A DNA stretch of 64,000 bases from Diphasiastrum complanatum (taxonomy: Eukaryota; Streptophyta; Lycopodiopsida; Lycopodiales; Lycopodiaceae): the NCBI GenBank assembly GCA_029204225.1, contig CM055095.1:68222755-68286754 (forward strand), read 5' to 3'. Both the position numbers and the translations under genes were made by a program. Shown one piece after another: positions 11,161-22,093 of this stretch; position 1 is the first letter of the stretch; every line of letters begins with the position of its first letter. A model generated the notes under the pieces. It worked only from the letters and a program-made list of their open reading frames with translations. It searched no databases and was not told the DNA's origin.

Positions 11161-12070
11161 TGCATCCTCCAAAGACAAAGTTGGCAAATCTATTGGCCGA
11201 CACAACATTTGCTGATCAAATAGATCGCATCTATGCTATGTTCACTGCCAGAATAGATACCCTAGCAACTCTACATGCGAATAGTAATGATTTCAGGTAT
11301 GTAAGTGAGTATATAGAAGAGAACTTAATGCCTTACTCAGTAAGAATACCTGGCTACAATATTTCTTGGATTTCGTATAGTTTGCTAACATATATATGGA
11401 AAGGAGATAGAGCTTTTGCTGTCCGACTCAACAGGTTTGTTAGCCACCTTGGGAACGAGCACTTTTTGGAGTTAACACGCGATCAACAAGTAAATTTCAA
11501 TCTCAAAAGTGCAGGAAACAAGTTCTTGTCAGGTGAAATTAGTGTGATTTTTTTGTTGAATGAATTTCCTAAAAATGTCGCTGAAGAAAAAAAGCATCCT
11601 AGCATGAACGTCAGCGAAATGGAAGAGCAAGAAGCAGAAGAGGAATTGACACCCGTGAAGGAAGCGGAGCTTGCACGACAGATGGCTTCAGTTGCATCAA
11701 CACCTACCCAACCGGAGACGTAGACGACTCCGATCACATGTTGCGAATACGTGACCTTGCCCCAATGATAATTAATGGGCAAGAGTATTTGTTTCTGCAT
11801 GACTTGCAAAGTATCCTCGACTTACGAGAGGATGAGATGTTGGCAGGATTAGTGAAATTGCAAAATGGCACCAACACCTTTGACCACTCAGTGCCAGACG
11901 ATACATTTCGACAGCTGATTGGAGATGACACAGATACTACTGAGCAAGCTCTAGCAAAATTTTTGTGTAAACTGAAGACTCTGGAGCCACCGGAGGTTGA
12001 GCATAAAAAATTTGGGAAATTACTGATTTCCACAACTGAGAGGCCATGGAATTGTGCTTGCAAAAAGTGA
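11161..12070 (+). pseudogene. P3-family protein of locus C (unknown function)
   Basis: Two adjacent plus-strand frames, 11161-11723 and a second entered by frameshift near 11720 that runs to 12070, read as one protein of about 300 residues. The C-terminal half carries I-N-G-Q-E-Y-L-F-L-H-D-L followed by L-D-L-R-E-D-E-M. Element A (38821-38910) shows the same pattern: V-N-D-D-V-Y-F-T-T-A-D-L then F-D-Y-H-K-D-E-V. The middle is acidic (E-E-Q-E-A-E-E-E). The pattern loosely recalls KilA-N/BRO-N DNA-binding domains, but I would not claim membership. An ATG at 11103 is an alternative start. It converges on the H3-like gene with about 175 bp between the ends. Confidence 0.55.
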
Positions 12071-12246
12071 GAATGAGGATGAAGGATCTCAGGCAAGTTC
12101 TTTGTCAACAAATACTCTCATCCATGCTTATTCCCATTTCTGAATCTGTCCATTGTAATTATAACATTCTTATATAATGTATTGCAGTATGTGGTGGAGA
12201 TTGACAGTTTTGCAATGAGGAGCAGAAAATTTGGAGTACATCGTTT

Positions 12247-13530
12247 TTAATTCCTCTCACGTCTTAGCCTTTTTGCCAACAACATGTCCTTTGGAAGTAT
12301 AGTAACTCTTTTACAATGGACAACACATAAAGATGAGTCTTCAAAAAAATTTGTGAGATACATTTCTGTCGCCTCTTGGATAGCCGATGCAGCCTCACCC
12401 GTAATTCTGAGCCCAAGGGAGAATTCGTCCATGATCTCCTTGATCGTCCGAAAAATGGAGCTCTCAATATGAGGAATTTTGTGGATTTCTGGTATTTTCG
12501 AATCTCCTTATATCAGTTCAAAATTCGGCTCTTCCTTCGGCGGCGTGGTTGCAGAGGCTGCATCCTTTTGAGGACCTTGCCTTGCCAGGGTGGTGGCAGT
12601 GTGGTTGCCCTTCTCCGTGTTGCCGGCTGGCTAGGTCCTGTCTCATCTTGCATGGGAGGGTCCTGTGGGGGTCCTGCGACACCTTTGGAGCTGGCTGATC
12701 TCGAGGCACCTAGGGAGCTTCCGGCTGCGGTTGTGCTTGAGAAATGGTCCGCGGAAGGCATCGAGGCTTTGAGCGATCTCTCTTTCGATGAACAACTTTA
12801 GATTTCGGTCATGATGTGGGTGTGACATGCTGAGAAGCCTCCCCAATGGCTTCTGCATTTGGTGTCTGGTCCGAGCTGACGAGCAAGGACATCATGGGCC
12901 CCATTACAGGCCCTTGCACATGTCCGAGTGATTGTGTTGGAGTGGAGTCCCCTGAAGCTGCTCCGACTCCTGATGAACCAACCGCAAAGCCATGAAGAGG
13001 CACCTGTTCCTAAGACCGTGATCGTCAAAGATCCCAAGGAATTCATTGGGAATCGGCCCGAAAGCAGCTACCTTACTGTCCAAAAAAGCCTGAGTGGTGT
13101 CACGCTGGCTCTGTGTTGGAGAGGGGCTTCCCAGCACTCACCTCACACCAAAATCATGCAGCAGGACATCGTCCATTGCTCTGGCTATATGCTGCTCATC
13201 CATAGGTGTTTGTTGCTACCCCTGCTCCTACCCCTGCTCATCCATTGTTGCTTGCTATTGCCCAAGCTCCTCCATTGCCACATGCTGCTACCCCTGCTCC
13301 TGCCCTTGCACCTGCTCACAATCCATGGGAACTTGCCCAAGATCATCCATTGCTGCCTGCTCATCCTGAGTTCTGTCCATTTCCTCCGCCACAGGTTCAA
13401 TGCTACTACTTTTGCTCCTACTCCTACTCCTCGAGCGCCTTTCCTGTGATTCTATTGCTTCTAAAGCGGCTTGGTGCAATAATGATGTTTCCCTTGGATT
13501 CTGCCTTGTTGTTTGTTTCGTACATGCCAT
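12247..13530 (-). pseudogene. Histone H3-like protein with long linker, locus C
   Basis: The minus strand starts ATG with M-A-C-T-K-Q-T-T-R-Q-N. Compared with the canonical H3 tail it keeps T3, K4, Q5, T6 and R8, while K9 is Gln. A long Gln/Glu-rich linker follows, then a basic stretch. From 12509 the histone core reads E-I-R-K-Y-Q-K-S-T, then A-S-A-I-Q-E-A-T-E-M-Y-L, F-F-E-D-S-S-L, H-C-K-R-V-T-I-L-P-K-D and R-R-E-R-N-stop. Helices alphaN, 1, 2 and 3 are all present. It is broken by a one-base loss near 12443, a TGA at 12513-12515, and several TAG codons in the linker where CAG-rich repeats predict Gln. A normal H3 has 135 residues; this would be far longer because of the linker. It ends straight after the core, without the protease seen in element A. 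Confidence 0.8.
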
Positions 13531-13693
13531 AAACTAGGTTGCCATGCAGATATAATAGAGTACTAATGTATAGGAATTGCAATAACGACACTAATTTCAC
13601 TTGTGTGAGCATAGCAGGATGATATCAACCTATGAAAAACAAAGGAAACTCTCTGACACTAAGGATGAAATGGTGAAAGGGGACCCACACCCC

Positions 13694-13701
13694 CTTATAT
13701 A
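13694..13701 (-). promoter_or_regulatory. TATA box of the locus C H3-like gene
   Basis: The minus strand reads TATATAAG about 165 bp before the ATG at 13530, identical to the box upstream of the convergent P3-like gene. Assignment is by position. Confidence 0.45.
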
Positions 13702-14036
13702 GTGTGCCATTCCAATTAAAGCAAGCATTCCAAAAAGATCTCTCGATTGTTCAGAAATAGTAAAGTAGTATATACACAATGAAATAATTCTATACATTTC
13801 CAAAACATGTTATCAACAATTTCTTATAGAAAATGTCTAGTCAAAACATTTACATTGCAATTGCATACCAAACCAAACCATAGCTAATGTTCTAACAAAC
13901 ATGGAAATGATAGAACCAAATCTCTGATGAAATCTCATCGGATAGATCAATGTTATTAGTTAAAGCTAGTACATAAATGCAACTCATAGTTCATGTATTT
14001 TTATGGTGACCGAATCTAAAAATGATGTGCACTTTT

Positions 14037-15226
14037 GGTCTCATAGGGCTTCTTATTCTTGTTCAGATTCTTCAGGTACATTCTCGTGTATCTGCACATC
14101 CCTTGAAAGAAAGGTCAGTGTTCATAATACCATCAAACATGGTCCATCGAAGATTCTTAGTTCTACAGGTGTCAATGCATGTTACTCAATTCATTAAAGC
14201 AATAAATTCATACAATATTGTAAAAGAATATTGATCATTGATAATTCTATATCATCAAAGTCTATTTGGGTTGGAAGCTGGGAAAGTCTTTATTTTCTTA
14301 GGAGCAATTTGTCTCTGCAAATTACACTGTATATCCATGCCAACAATTAAAACAAGCTCAAAAGTTGCAATGACGAAGAAATCTCGAATCCATCAGTGAA
14401 TGGAATTATAGATACACAACTCCAAGGACAAATGTCATTTTCAACGACAAACAATGGTGACTCTTTGAAAAATTGTACACTGAGCATTGGTTATGAACAT
14501 GTATAACACAACCCACAACATCTCTATCATCCCTTGTCCACACCCATTCCTTCCTGTTCCACCATATAATTCATCTTGAAGCTTCATCTCACTTTTCCCA
14601 TCCACGCTTCAAGACCTCCTTCCCACCCGATTGATCACTCTGAACTTGCTCTAGTTCTCAATTGCAGCACTTCGTGGAGCAGACAAGTCTACAACAACTA
14701 CAGCATACAAACGATGCCAAGTCAGAACTTTCGCTGAGCAAAGACAAGCATATTGACCTTGGAGATTTTTCATAAAAACAACAAGTGGTATTTTTGCAAT
14801 CAAAGAAATCGACAAGTTATTCACTTGTTGACTATTCAAAGGGCACTATGTGCATAATAGTAACAACATCTTGTTTCTTAGTAGATTGTTTTCCTGAACT
14901 TTTGATTTGACTTGAAACAATAATAATTATCGAGGATGGTGTAATTTGTAGAGACAAATTGCTCCTAAGAAATAAAGACTTTCCCAGCTTCCAACCCAGA
15001 TAGACTTGGATAGTATAAAATTATCAATGATCAGTATGCTTTTAGAATATTGTATAAATTTATTGCTTTAATGAATTAAGTAACAGGCATTGACACTTGT
15101 AGAACTAAGAATCTTTGATGAACCATGTTTGATGGTATTACGAACACTGATCTTTCTTTCAAGGGATGTGCAGGTACACATAAACGTACCTAAAGAATTT
15201 GAACAAGAATAAAAAGCCCTATGGGC
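14037..15226. mobile_element. Foldback / long inverted-repeat element
   Basis: Two arms of about 290 bp face each other: 14037-14330 and 14940-15226. The left arm runs from CATAGGGCTTCTTATTCTTG to AGGAGCAATTTGTCTCTGCA. The right arm is its imperfect reverse complement. The 610 bp between them holds no recognisable gene. The layout fits a MITE-like or foldback DNA transposon, or the two termini of a larger element that lost its middle. I did not find a clear target-site duplication. Confidence 0.7.
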
Positions 15227-15239
15227 TTAAGGACTGATC

Positions 15240-15560
15240 TCTCTTTGAGAAAATGTGCAGGTACTTGAGAAAGTGCCAAAAGAACAAGAATCCAATCAAG
15301 AAGCTTTCTAAGCTTAAAGACAATATACAAGATGGCTTTTAACAAAGTCTATAATGAAGGCTCAGTAGAGTCTATAAAGAAGGCTTATTTCTAAGTCTAT
15401 AATGAAGGCTCAGAGGAGTCTATAAAGAACAGGACAAGGCTTAGGGTCTGATCACCCTAGTGACTTGTTCCACCATGATTGAGGATGGGAAACCTCTAGA
15501 AAATAAGTGCCAATGATCATGACTGAGGATGGGCAACCTCTAGAAAAAAGGGCCTAGGAA
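15240..15560. repeat. Local tandem duplications beside the foldback arm
   Basis: 15241-15320 repeats, with changes, the outer part of the right foldback arm (GACTGATCT..., ATGTGCAGGTAC, GAACAAGAAT). After it, TCTATAATGAAGGCTCAG...TCTATAAAGAA occurs twice (about 15345-15430) and GAGGATGGG-AACCTCTAGAAAA twice (about 15480-15545). No coding capacity. Confidence 0.6.
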
Positions 15561-16245
15561 TTGATGGACATTATGCAAAAACAAGATGGGCATATACCTT
15601 GGCTCTTCCATAGGATAATTGCACTTGGGTGAATTTTCAAGTTGTAACCATGTAAAATTATATGTAATTAAAAGTCACAAGTTGGAACCTTGTACCACCT
15701 ACTTTTTCACATGCATTCTAGGCTAATTGACACCTAGAATGGGGCGCCCTCCTACACTCTCACTTCATATGCCAACTCACCATAATAACTCTCCCAAACT
15801 AGTACACATCACCCATTCACCTTCCCTAACTAAAACACCTCTTCCATGCACTCCACTTCTCCCTAAGTCCAATTGGAGTCTCCCTCACACCTCATACACT
15901 TGAACTTGATACCTCACTCACTTTTGAAGGCCTCTCCACTCTCTATATAAGTAGAAATGTGCCCCTCTACCAGGAGGATGAAGGGATAATGCATCCAGAC
16001 TCTGCCATTTTATTGTTTGTTGTGTACAGGTGCTCTGGAGAAGAGGATTGAGAGATTATCTCAAGGAGACTATGTCATTTTTGTGATTGCAGGATTAATT
16101 GGAGCTCAAACCCTCGGATTTCTATCTCACTCTCAGATCACCACACAAACACACACTCTCTCTCTCTCCCTCTCTCACTTTCACCTTCTTTCGAAACTAT
16201 GGTATGCTCTTGAAACTGTTACCCATATGTCAGAATGGCTGATCA
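15561..16245. other. No gene recognised
   Basis: AT-rich, with a short TC-rich run near 16158-16180. Only short open frames without family resemblance. Confidence 0.4.
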
Positions 16246-16640
16246 GTACTTTTGCATGTCATAGTATCTGTGGCCAATTGTCTATGCATGTCAGATCTAG
16301 AGCTTGCATGTCATAGCATCAGTGGCCTATTGTCTTTGCATGTCGGATCTAGAGCTTGCATGTTAGTTTGGAAGCTTGCATGTCATAGCATCAATGGTCT
16401 ATTGCCCATGCATGTTAGATCTAGAGTTTGCATGTCAGATCTAAAGCTTGCATGTCAGTTTTGAAGCTTGCATGTCACTCCATGCATTCCTGAAAGGCCA
16501 TGCATGTCACAGCAGTTGCATGTAAAGAATCTATGAACCCTTATGATTGCATGTAAAGAATCTAAGATCCATTGGGATCGCATGACAAGAATCTAAGATC
16601 CAACATGATTGCATGTCAGAAAGATTAAGACTGATGAAGA
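16246..16640. repeat. GCATGTCA-rich interspersed tandem repeat
   Basis: The core GCATGTCA/GCATGTTA occurs more than ten times, set in a longer unit of the kind GGATCTAGAGCTTGCATGTC. The repeat is irregular. Similar words recur at 17.77-17.94 kb, on the far side of the H3-like fragment. Confidence 0.7.
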
Positions 16641-17269
16641 AATTTCTATGGTTTTGTTAAGCTAGATATGAAATTAAGAACAAGGAATATGAACTAAGTT
16701 TATGTAAGTTGATGTTCTTACATCTGAGATCCCTATTGGAATCCATTGTATATGTAATTGGATTTGCATAATGATAAGAAAGCATCTTGACCCCTCAGTG
16801 CTTCCGCTATTGTGTGAATGAATCTATGTGATGTAATGTTTTTCGAGCTTTGATTTAAAATCTTAATTGATTTTCATTAAGTTGATTCAAGACTAGCTTC
16901 ATGTGAATGATAAGCCAATTAATTCTTTTGGCCTTTAAGAACTTAGAACAGGCCGTCACCCCTGGAGTTCACATACAGCTGGAAAAGCGTGAAATTTGTA
17001 TCGCTTACATAAAACCAACTGCTTATTGATTTTAGTACAACATGTATATATGCATTCAGAAATCAAAGTACATGATATCAATCCTCATGATCATCGAAAA
17101 TGTAATTGTAAGTATATCAAAACATATGCACTCTACATCAATCATAAGTGATTTTCTTTATTGATGCTCTTCAGATTATGATTTAAATGCTTCAACATTG
17201 TTATTTTCTTTCAGATTTATATCCATCATGCATAAGTGAATGGGAGCTAGCACAATAACTTGCAAGAAA

Positions 17270-17475
17270 ACAAGCTGACTAGGATTATTTCTAGTTATGT
17301 GGTGGACGACACGGTAGAATGGAGCTCTAGGAATCAGCAGAGCGATTGATCTTTGATACTTACGAATATCGAGAGCCACCTGCTACAAATGTGCCTTCTA
17401 GATCTAACTGGAGGAGTAATGGCAACCGCAAGGGCTGAGGATGAGCTAGCAGAAAAGAAATTCCTCTTCGTTCTC
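17270..17475 (-). pseudogene. Histone H3-like fragment D, close relative of element A
   Basis: The minus strand matches element A 37190-37400 at the DNA level. It reads F-F-S-A-S-S-S-A-L-A-V-A-I-T-P-P-V-R-S-R-R, then after a one-base loss near 17379 D-I-R-K-Y-Q-R-S, L-L-I-P-R-A-P-F-Y-R and H-I-T-R-N. This is the tail-proximal region plus H3 helices alphaN and 1. The match ends at CAGCTTGTT, exactly where element A also leaves the H3 alignment, which points to an ancestral exon end there. The first methionine is not conserved. No other element genes are seen around it. Confidence 0.75.
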
Positions 17476-17539
17476 TATGACAAGAGCACAATGGCATACA
17501 TCAGATGAAAAAATCTAATCCTCACTATGAGAAATGAAT

Positions 17540-18098
17540 GTCATAAATAATTCTAAGTGTTTAGTATGGAAATAAGAGGCTGCTCTCAAGTAGAGAGAGA
17601 AAATCAATCATGAAAAACTTGAGTAGAGAGAGAATGAGTCCAAAACACCAAAATCTCAATATTCATAATATGGCAAAACATGCCAAGCTTACCCTACACA
17701 AGAGAGACTCGAATTCCTACATTGGAGTTGCATGGAAAGTCCACTTAACTGAACTAATTCACCTACCATAGTTCCGCATGTGTAACTGCATGCATGTATG
17801 TTGCATGTACTACATGTCAACTCATAAAACTGCCTAGACATGTGTAGATCACAGAAACCACTTTGCATGTTGCATGCACTGATTGCATGTGGCTTGCATG
17901 CATATAGTATGACATTGCATGCTATCTAAACTTCTGCATGTCATCAAAATTGAATCTATCTAACTCAAATCCGAGCTATACTAGAAGGTTATGTGGTCAA
18001 TTCACATACCTTTTATGCACAACATGAAATCTAGTGGAATCACCATGGACATGGCCCCAAACTCGAGATAAGAAGATAATATTTTAATAATCTTCACA
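17540..18098 (-). repeat. Copia 3' LTR (inner boundary estimated)
   Basis: The minus strand shows a polypurine tract AAGGAGGAG (18099-18107) directly followed by TGTGAAGATTATT at 18098, the classic junction of a copia 3' LTR. The far end is uncertain; 17540 is an estimate. It follows the RNase H of the copia at 18.36-22.07 kb. I found no matching 5' LTR beyond 22.1 kb. Confidence 0.65.
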
Positions 18099-18359
18099 CT
18101 CCTCCTTAAAATTTATGTTCCTATCAACATAGACTTCAAAATTAGGTCAAGGTTAGACCTCATCTTTATAAAGACATGCTTGAGTAGAGGCTTGGTGAGA
18201 AGATCTGCAACACAATCTGAAGATGCAACATGTTCCAATGAGATCTCTCTCCCAATGACTTTTTCTCTTACAGGATGATGAGCCACTTCGATATGTTTGC
18301 TCCTTGCATGAAATACTGGATTATTTGCAAGAGACTAAGCAGAAATGTTATCATTCTTG

Positions 18360-19490
18360 ATAATTGGAAGATCTTCATCTGCATAACACTTTAGCTACAA
18401 AAGTAGTCTTTTAATCCATAAAACCTCCTTTGTTGTGGTTGTAAGAGATTTGTACTCAGCTTCACAGGATGATAAGAAAATAGTTGCATGCTTCTTTGAT
18501 AGCCAAGAAACCAAGTTCCCTCCAAGAAATATAGTGTAAGCACTTGTGGATTTCCTATGGCAACCTGTCTCCTGCAAAATCTGAATCTGAAAAAGCAATC
18601 AAAGTCAGATCTTCTCCTTTGTAGAATAATCCATAATCTAAGGTAGAAGATATATACCTCAATACTCTTTTAGCCAACTTCCAATGATACAACTTTGGAT
18701 CCTGCATGTGTTGACTTAGCTTATGAACACAGAAGCTTAGATTAGGCCTAGTCACTCTTAACCAAATAAGTGAGCCAATAAGACTCCTATAAAGAGTGAT
18801 GTCCTCGAACGATTTTTCATCATCTTTCATAGGAACTTTTACAATGTGCTCCATAGGTGTATCTATGCCTTTACAATTTTTCATATGGAATTTCTTGAGC
18901 ATGGAAAGTGCATATCTACTTTGGCTTATAAATGCATGACCTTTCCAAAAATCTATTTCAAGGCCTAGAATATAATGAAGAACTCCTAAGTCCCGCATCC
19001 TAAGCTCAGTACCAAGTGCTGCATGCTTAGTTTCTTCAACTAACTTCTCATTGTTTCCACAAAGAATGATACCATCTACATAGATGAGAAGAATAATTAC
19101 AAAGTTATCTACAAACTTATAATACAGTGAAGGGTCATATTCACTTAGACAAAATCTGAGTGATATGAGATAGGAGTTGAGCCTTGCATACCAAGACCTT
19201 GGTGCCTGTTTCAGTCCATACAGACTCTTGAACAAAAGACAAACTTTTGATTCATCACCTTCCTTCACAAAACCTGGAGGCTGCTCCATGTAAATCTCCT
19301 CCTCAAGGTAACCATTGAGAAATGCATTAGAAACATCAAGCTGGAACATACTCCATTTGTGAAAATAGGCAAGAGATATGAGTATTTGAATTGTTACCAT
19401 CTTTGCAACTGGTGCAAAGGTGTCTTCATAGTCAAGACCTTTGATCTGTGAGTAGCCTTTGGCAAAAGTCTTGCTTTATACTTACTGATA
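18360..19490 (-). pseudogene. Ty1/copia reverse transcriptase and RNase H
   Basis: Minus strand, two overlapping frames. RT at 19400-18555 has F-Q-L-D-V-S-N-A-F-L-N-G, F-K-S-L-Y-G-L-K-Q-A-P-R-S-W-Y and L-I-Y-V-D-G-I-I. The active site reads Y-V-D-G, where Y-V-D-D is expected, so the second Asp of this motif is missing. S-L-I-G-S-L-I-W-L and the C-terminal D-S-D-F-A-G-D begin RNase H. A frame break near 18560-18598 leads to L-V-S-W-L-S-K-K and S-C-E-A-E-Y-K-S-L of RNase H (18598-18395). The activity would be cDNA synthesis and RNA removal in the particle. Confidence 0.93.
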
Positions 19491-19918
19491 GATCCATCAT
19501 GATTATACTTGATTTTGAATACCCACTTACATCCAATCACATGCATGTTATTTGGTGGCTCCACAAGCTCCCATGTGTTGTTTGACATCAAGGCTTCAAA
19601 CTCTTGGGTCATTGTTTCAACCCACTCCTTGGATTGAAGAGCTTCTTGGACATCTTTAGGCTCTTCATCTGATATGAAGAGAGTATGATAGGAAGTTTCA
19701 CCTTCCACTTGCCTTCCTTCTTCATCATATCTGAGCCTCCTTGGCTCAAATCTTGCTCTTGTAGATCTTCTGGGTGTGGTAGCTTGAATTTGCTCCTCCT
19801 CAAGCCTCGGCCTCACCTCTTCTTGAGCAGCATCAAGATTGATGATTGTAGATCTTGCATGAGTCTCTTTGATCTGTGCATCATCCAAGTTAAACTTCTG
19901 ATCTTCATGGAAGATCAC
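19394..19918 (-). pseudogene. Ty1/copia integrase-RT linker and RT N-terminus
   Basis: Contains R-R-S-T-R-A-R-F-E-P-R-R, E-A-L-Q-S-K-E-W-V-E-T-M and E-F-E-A-L-M-S-N-N-T-W-E-L-V, then G-C-K-W-V-F-K-I-K-Y and Y-K-A-R-L, the motif run that precedes the copia RT core. Frameshifts separate it from the frames on both sides. It lies between integrase (20005-21129) and RT (below 19400), in the expected order. Confidence 0.9.
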
Positions 19919-20004
19919 ATCTCTACTAGCAATATTCTTGTCAGTAGAGGGTAAATAAACTTTGTATGCTTTTTTGGTAGATGCATATCCTACAAAAATT
20001 TCTT

Positions 20005-21129
20005 TTACAACATAGGATCTTCCTTCTTCCTAGTTTCTAGAGGCACATGCACAAAGCATACATAGCCAAAAATCCTAAGATGATCTACCTTAGGCTTTTT
20101 CTTATACAACATCTCAAATGGTGTCGTTCCTCCTATTGCAAGATTTGGAAGTCTATTACAAAGATAGTTTGTACATGCAACTACCTCTCGCCAAAATTTT
20201 TTAGGCAGAGAAGCTTCTAGCCTAATGGCTTTTGCACATTCACACAAAGTTCTATTTTTTCTCTCAGCAACTCCATTTTGTTGAGGAGTATATGAACAAG
20301 AAAACTCTCTTTGAATACCCTCTCTCTCACAAAAGTCTTTAAACTTATTGGAAGTGTATTCTCCTCCACTATCATTTCTCAAAGCTTTCAACTTGAAAGA
20401 AAACTGCTTTTCTACATAAGCTTTGAAAGCAAGAAAAACATCATAGGTCATGGCTTTAGAAGACAACATATAGATCCAAAAATATCTTGTATAATCATCT
20501 ACAAAAGAGACAAAGCAATTTGCTCCTACTTTTCTCTTACTTGATGAGAAATGAACATCAGAGTGCACAAGTTCAAATGGTTCCTTTGTCTTGATACTTG
20601 ATCTAGGAAAAGACCTTCTGTGTGATTTTGCCAGCACACAAGCTTCACAAGGTAGAAGCTTCTCTGACAATGTCTTTGGTAGTCCAACAACTTTTTCTTC
20701 CTTCACCATAGATTGCATGGCTTTGAAATTGGAATGTCCCAATCTCATATGCCACAGATCCTCCTGTAGAACCTTTGTCTCATAAGCAATATCTGAAATG
20801 TTAGCACTCTCCCTAGAATCTAGTTTGTACAACTTACCAATTCTAGATCCACTACCAATAACTTCATTTTCTCTTGAGATTATACCCTTGTCAACTTGAA
20901 ACTTGACATCCAATCCACTATCAAACAACTGTCCTACACTAATGAGATTATTAGTCAATCTAGGTACATACAATACATCATGTAAGCAAAAAGATTTTGA
21001 TGATGATGCATGCAATGGAATACTACCTATTCCTTCAATCCTACACTCTACATCATTAGCAGTATAGATTGATCTTTTTGCACCTAGATAAGGCATGAGA
21101 TTAGTGAAAGAGTTTCTAGAACTAGACAT
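20005..21129 (-). pseudogene. Ty1/copia integrase
   Basis: A 374-codon minus-strand frame. The zinc motif reads W-H-M-R-L-G-H then C-E-A-C-V-L-A-K-S-H (HHCC type). The catalytic core has H-S-D-V, then F-V-D-D-Y-T-R-Y-F-W, F-K-L-K-A-L-R-N-D-S-G-G-E-Y and Q-N-G-V-A-E-R-K-N-R. D, D and E of the DDE triad are visible in these. The GKGY-like end G-Y-V-C-F-V-H-V-P follows. It would join element cDNA to the chromosome. One of the best-preserved retroelement frames in the window. Confidence 0.95.
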
Positions 21130-21156
21130 ATGGGAACTAGCCCCACTATCTATCCA

Positions 21157-22073
21157 CTAGACTTCTCCAATCTTAAAAGGAAAAGATGAAAAAGTAGACA
21201 TCATTAATGAATCCTCTCTTTCACTCTCAACACCCTCACACTCATCCTCATTAGTAAGGTTAGCTTGCTTAGATTGGTTCTTCTTCTTGAAACAGCTTGA
21301 TGCATAGTGTCCTTTCTTGCCATAGAAAAAGCACTTGACCTTTGACAGCTTCTTCTTGCCATTGGATGTTGCAGCTTGTGAGGACTGATCCTCACCACCT
21401 TCTTTGGCTTTGTCCTTCTTGAAGTGTTGTTGTCCTTTGCCCTTGCCTCTTGACTTGTCTCTGATGAAGAGTGCTTTGTCATCTCCACCATCTTTCAATG
21501 AAAGTCTGTTGATCCTCATCATCTTGTTCTCCTGTCTGCTTTCTTCAGCAATGAGAACACCTTGCAGTGTGTCTCCAAGGATGGAAGATCCTCCCTGACA
21601 GCATAAGTTTGTACAATATTGTCATACTCATCTCTACTTGAACAAGTTCAGTGTTCTTAAGAGCATCTCCAATACCAACTAACTCTTGATGAAGATTCTT
21701 ACCTCTCATGACATATGATGAAGCACTCTCATCTACTCTCTGATAACTTAGAAATATTTGGTTTCTAAGTGTCAGCAATCTAGAAGTATTCTTGATTTCA
21801 TAGATTGTTTTAGAGTATCTTAAGCTTCCTTGGCAGTGGTGCATGTACTGATCTCTCTTAACACTTCATTGGTAACATTCATTTTTATAAAATGAAGGGC
21901 AATTTTGGTTCTTTTGTGGAATGCTGCAGCTTCATTAGGTGCAGCAGGTTCTTCTTCAGCTCCACTCACAATATCCATTACATCTTGTAGAATCAATAAT
22001 GATTCCATTCTAATCTTCCACATTGCATAATTGGAAGATGTTATTGGAATTGAGGGTTACCACCAATAGCCAT
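21157..22073 (-). pseudogene. Ty1/copia gag with zinc knuckle
   Basis: Starts near 22073 with M-A-I-G-G-N-P, then after a frameshift W-K-I-R-M-E-S-L-L (22023-21820), N-Q-I-F-L-S-Y-Q-R-V-D-E-S and the nucleocapsid knuckle C-F-F-Y-G-K-K-G-H-Y-A-S-S-C near 21320. The second knuckle Cys is replaced by Tyr (C-x2-C expected). Three frames are needed to read it, so it is dead. The layout matches the plus-strand copia gag at 62.05-63.03 kb. Confidence 0.9.
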
Positions 22074-22093
22074 TGATATCAATAAACCTCTAC

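Noticed and set aside
12247-13530. H3-like gene as an ordinary host histone H3 pseudogene
   Set aside because: The tail-to-core linker, the divergent core, and repeated association with P3 and element A make a processed copy of a normal H3 gene unlikely, though phylogeny has not been run.
12376-13532. Plus-strand frames at 12376-12801 and 12928-13532, rich in Leu, Pro and Cys
   Set aside because: They are the antisense of the H3-like gene's Gln-rich repeats, whose minus-strand reading gives recognisable histone motifs.
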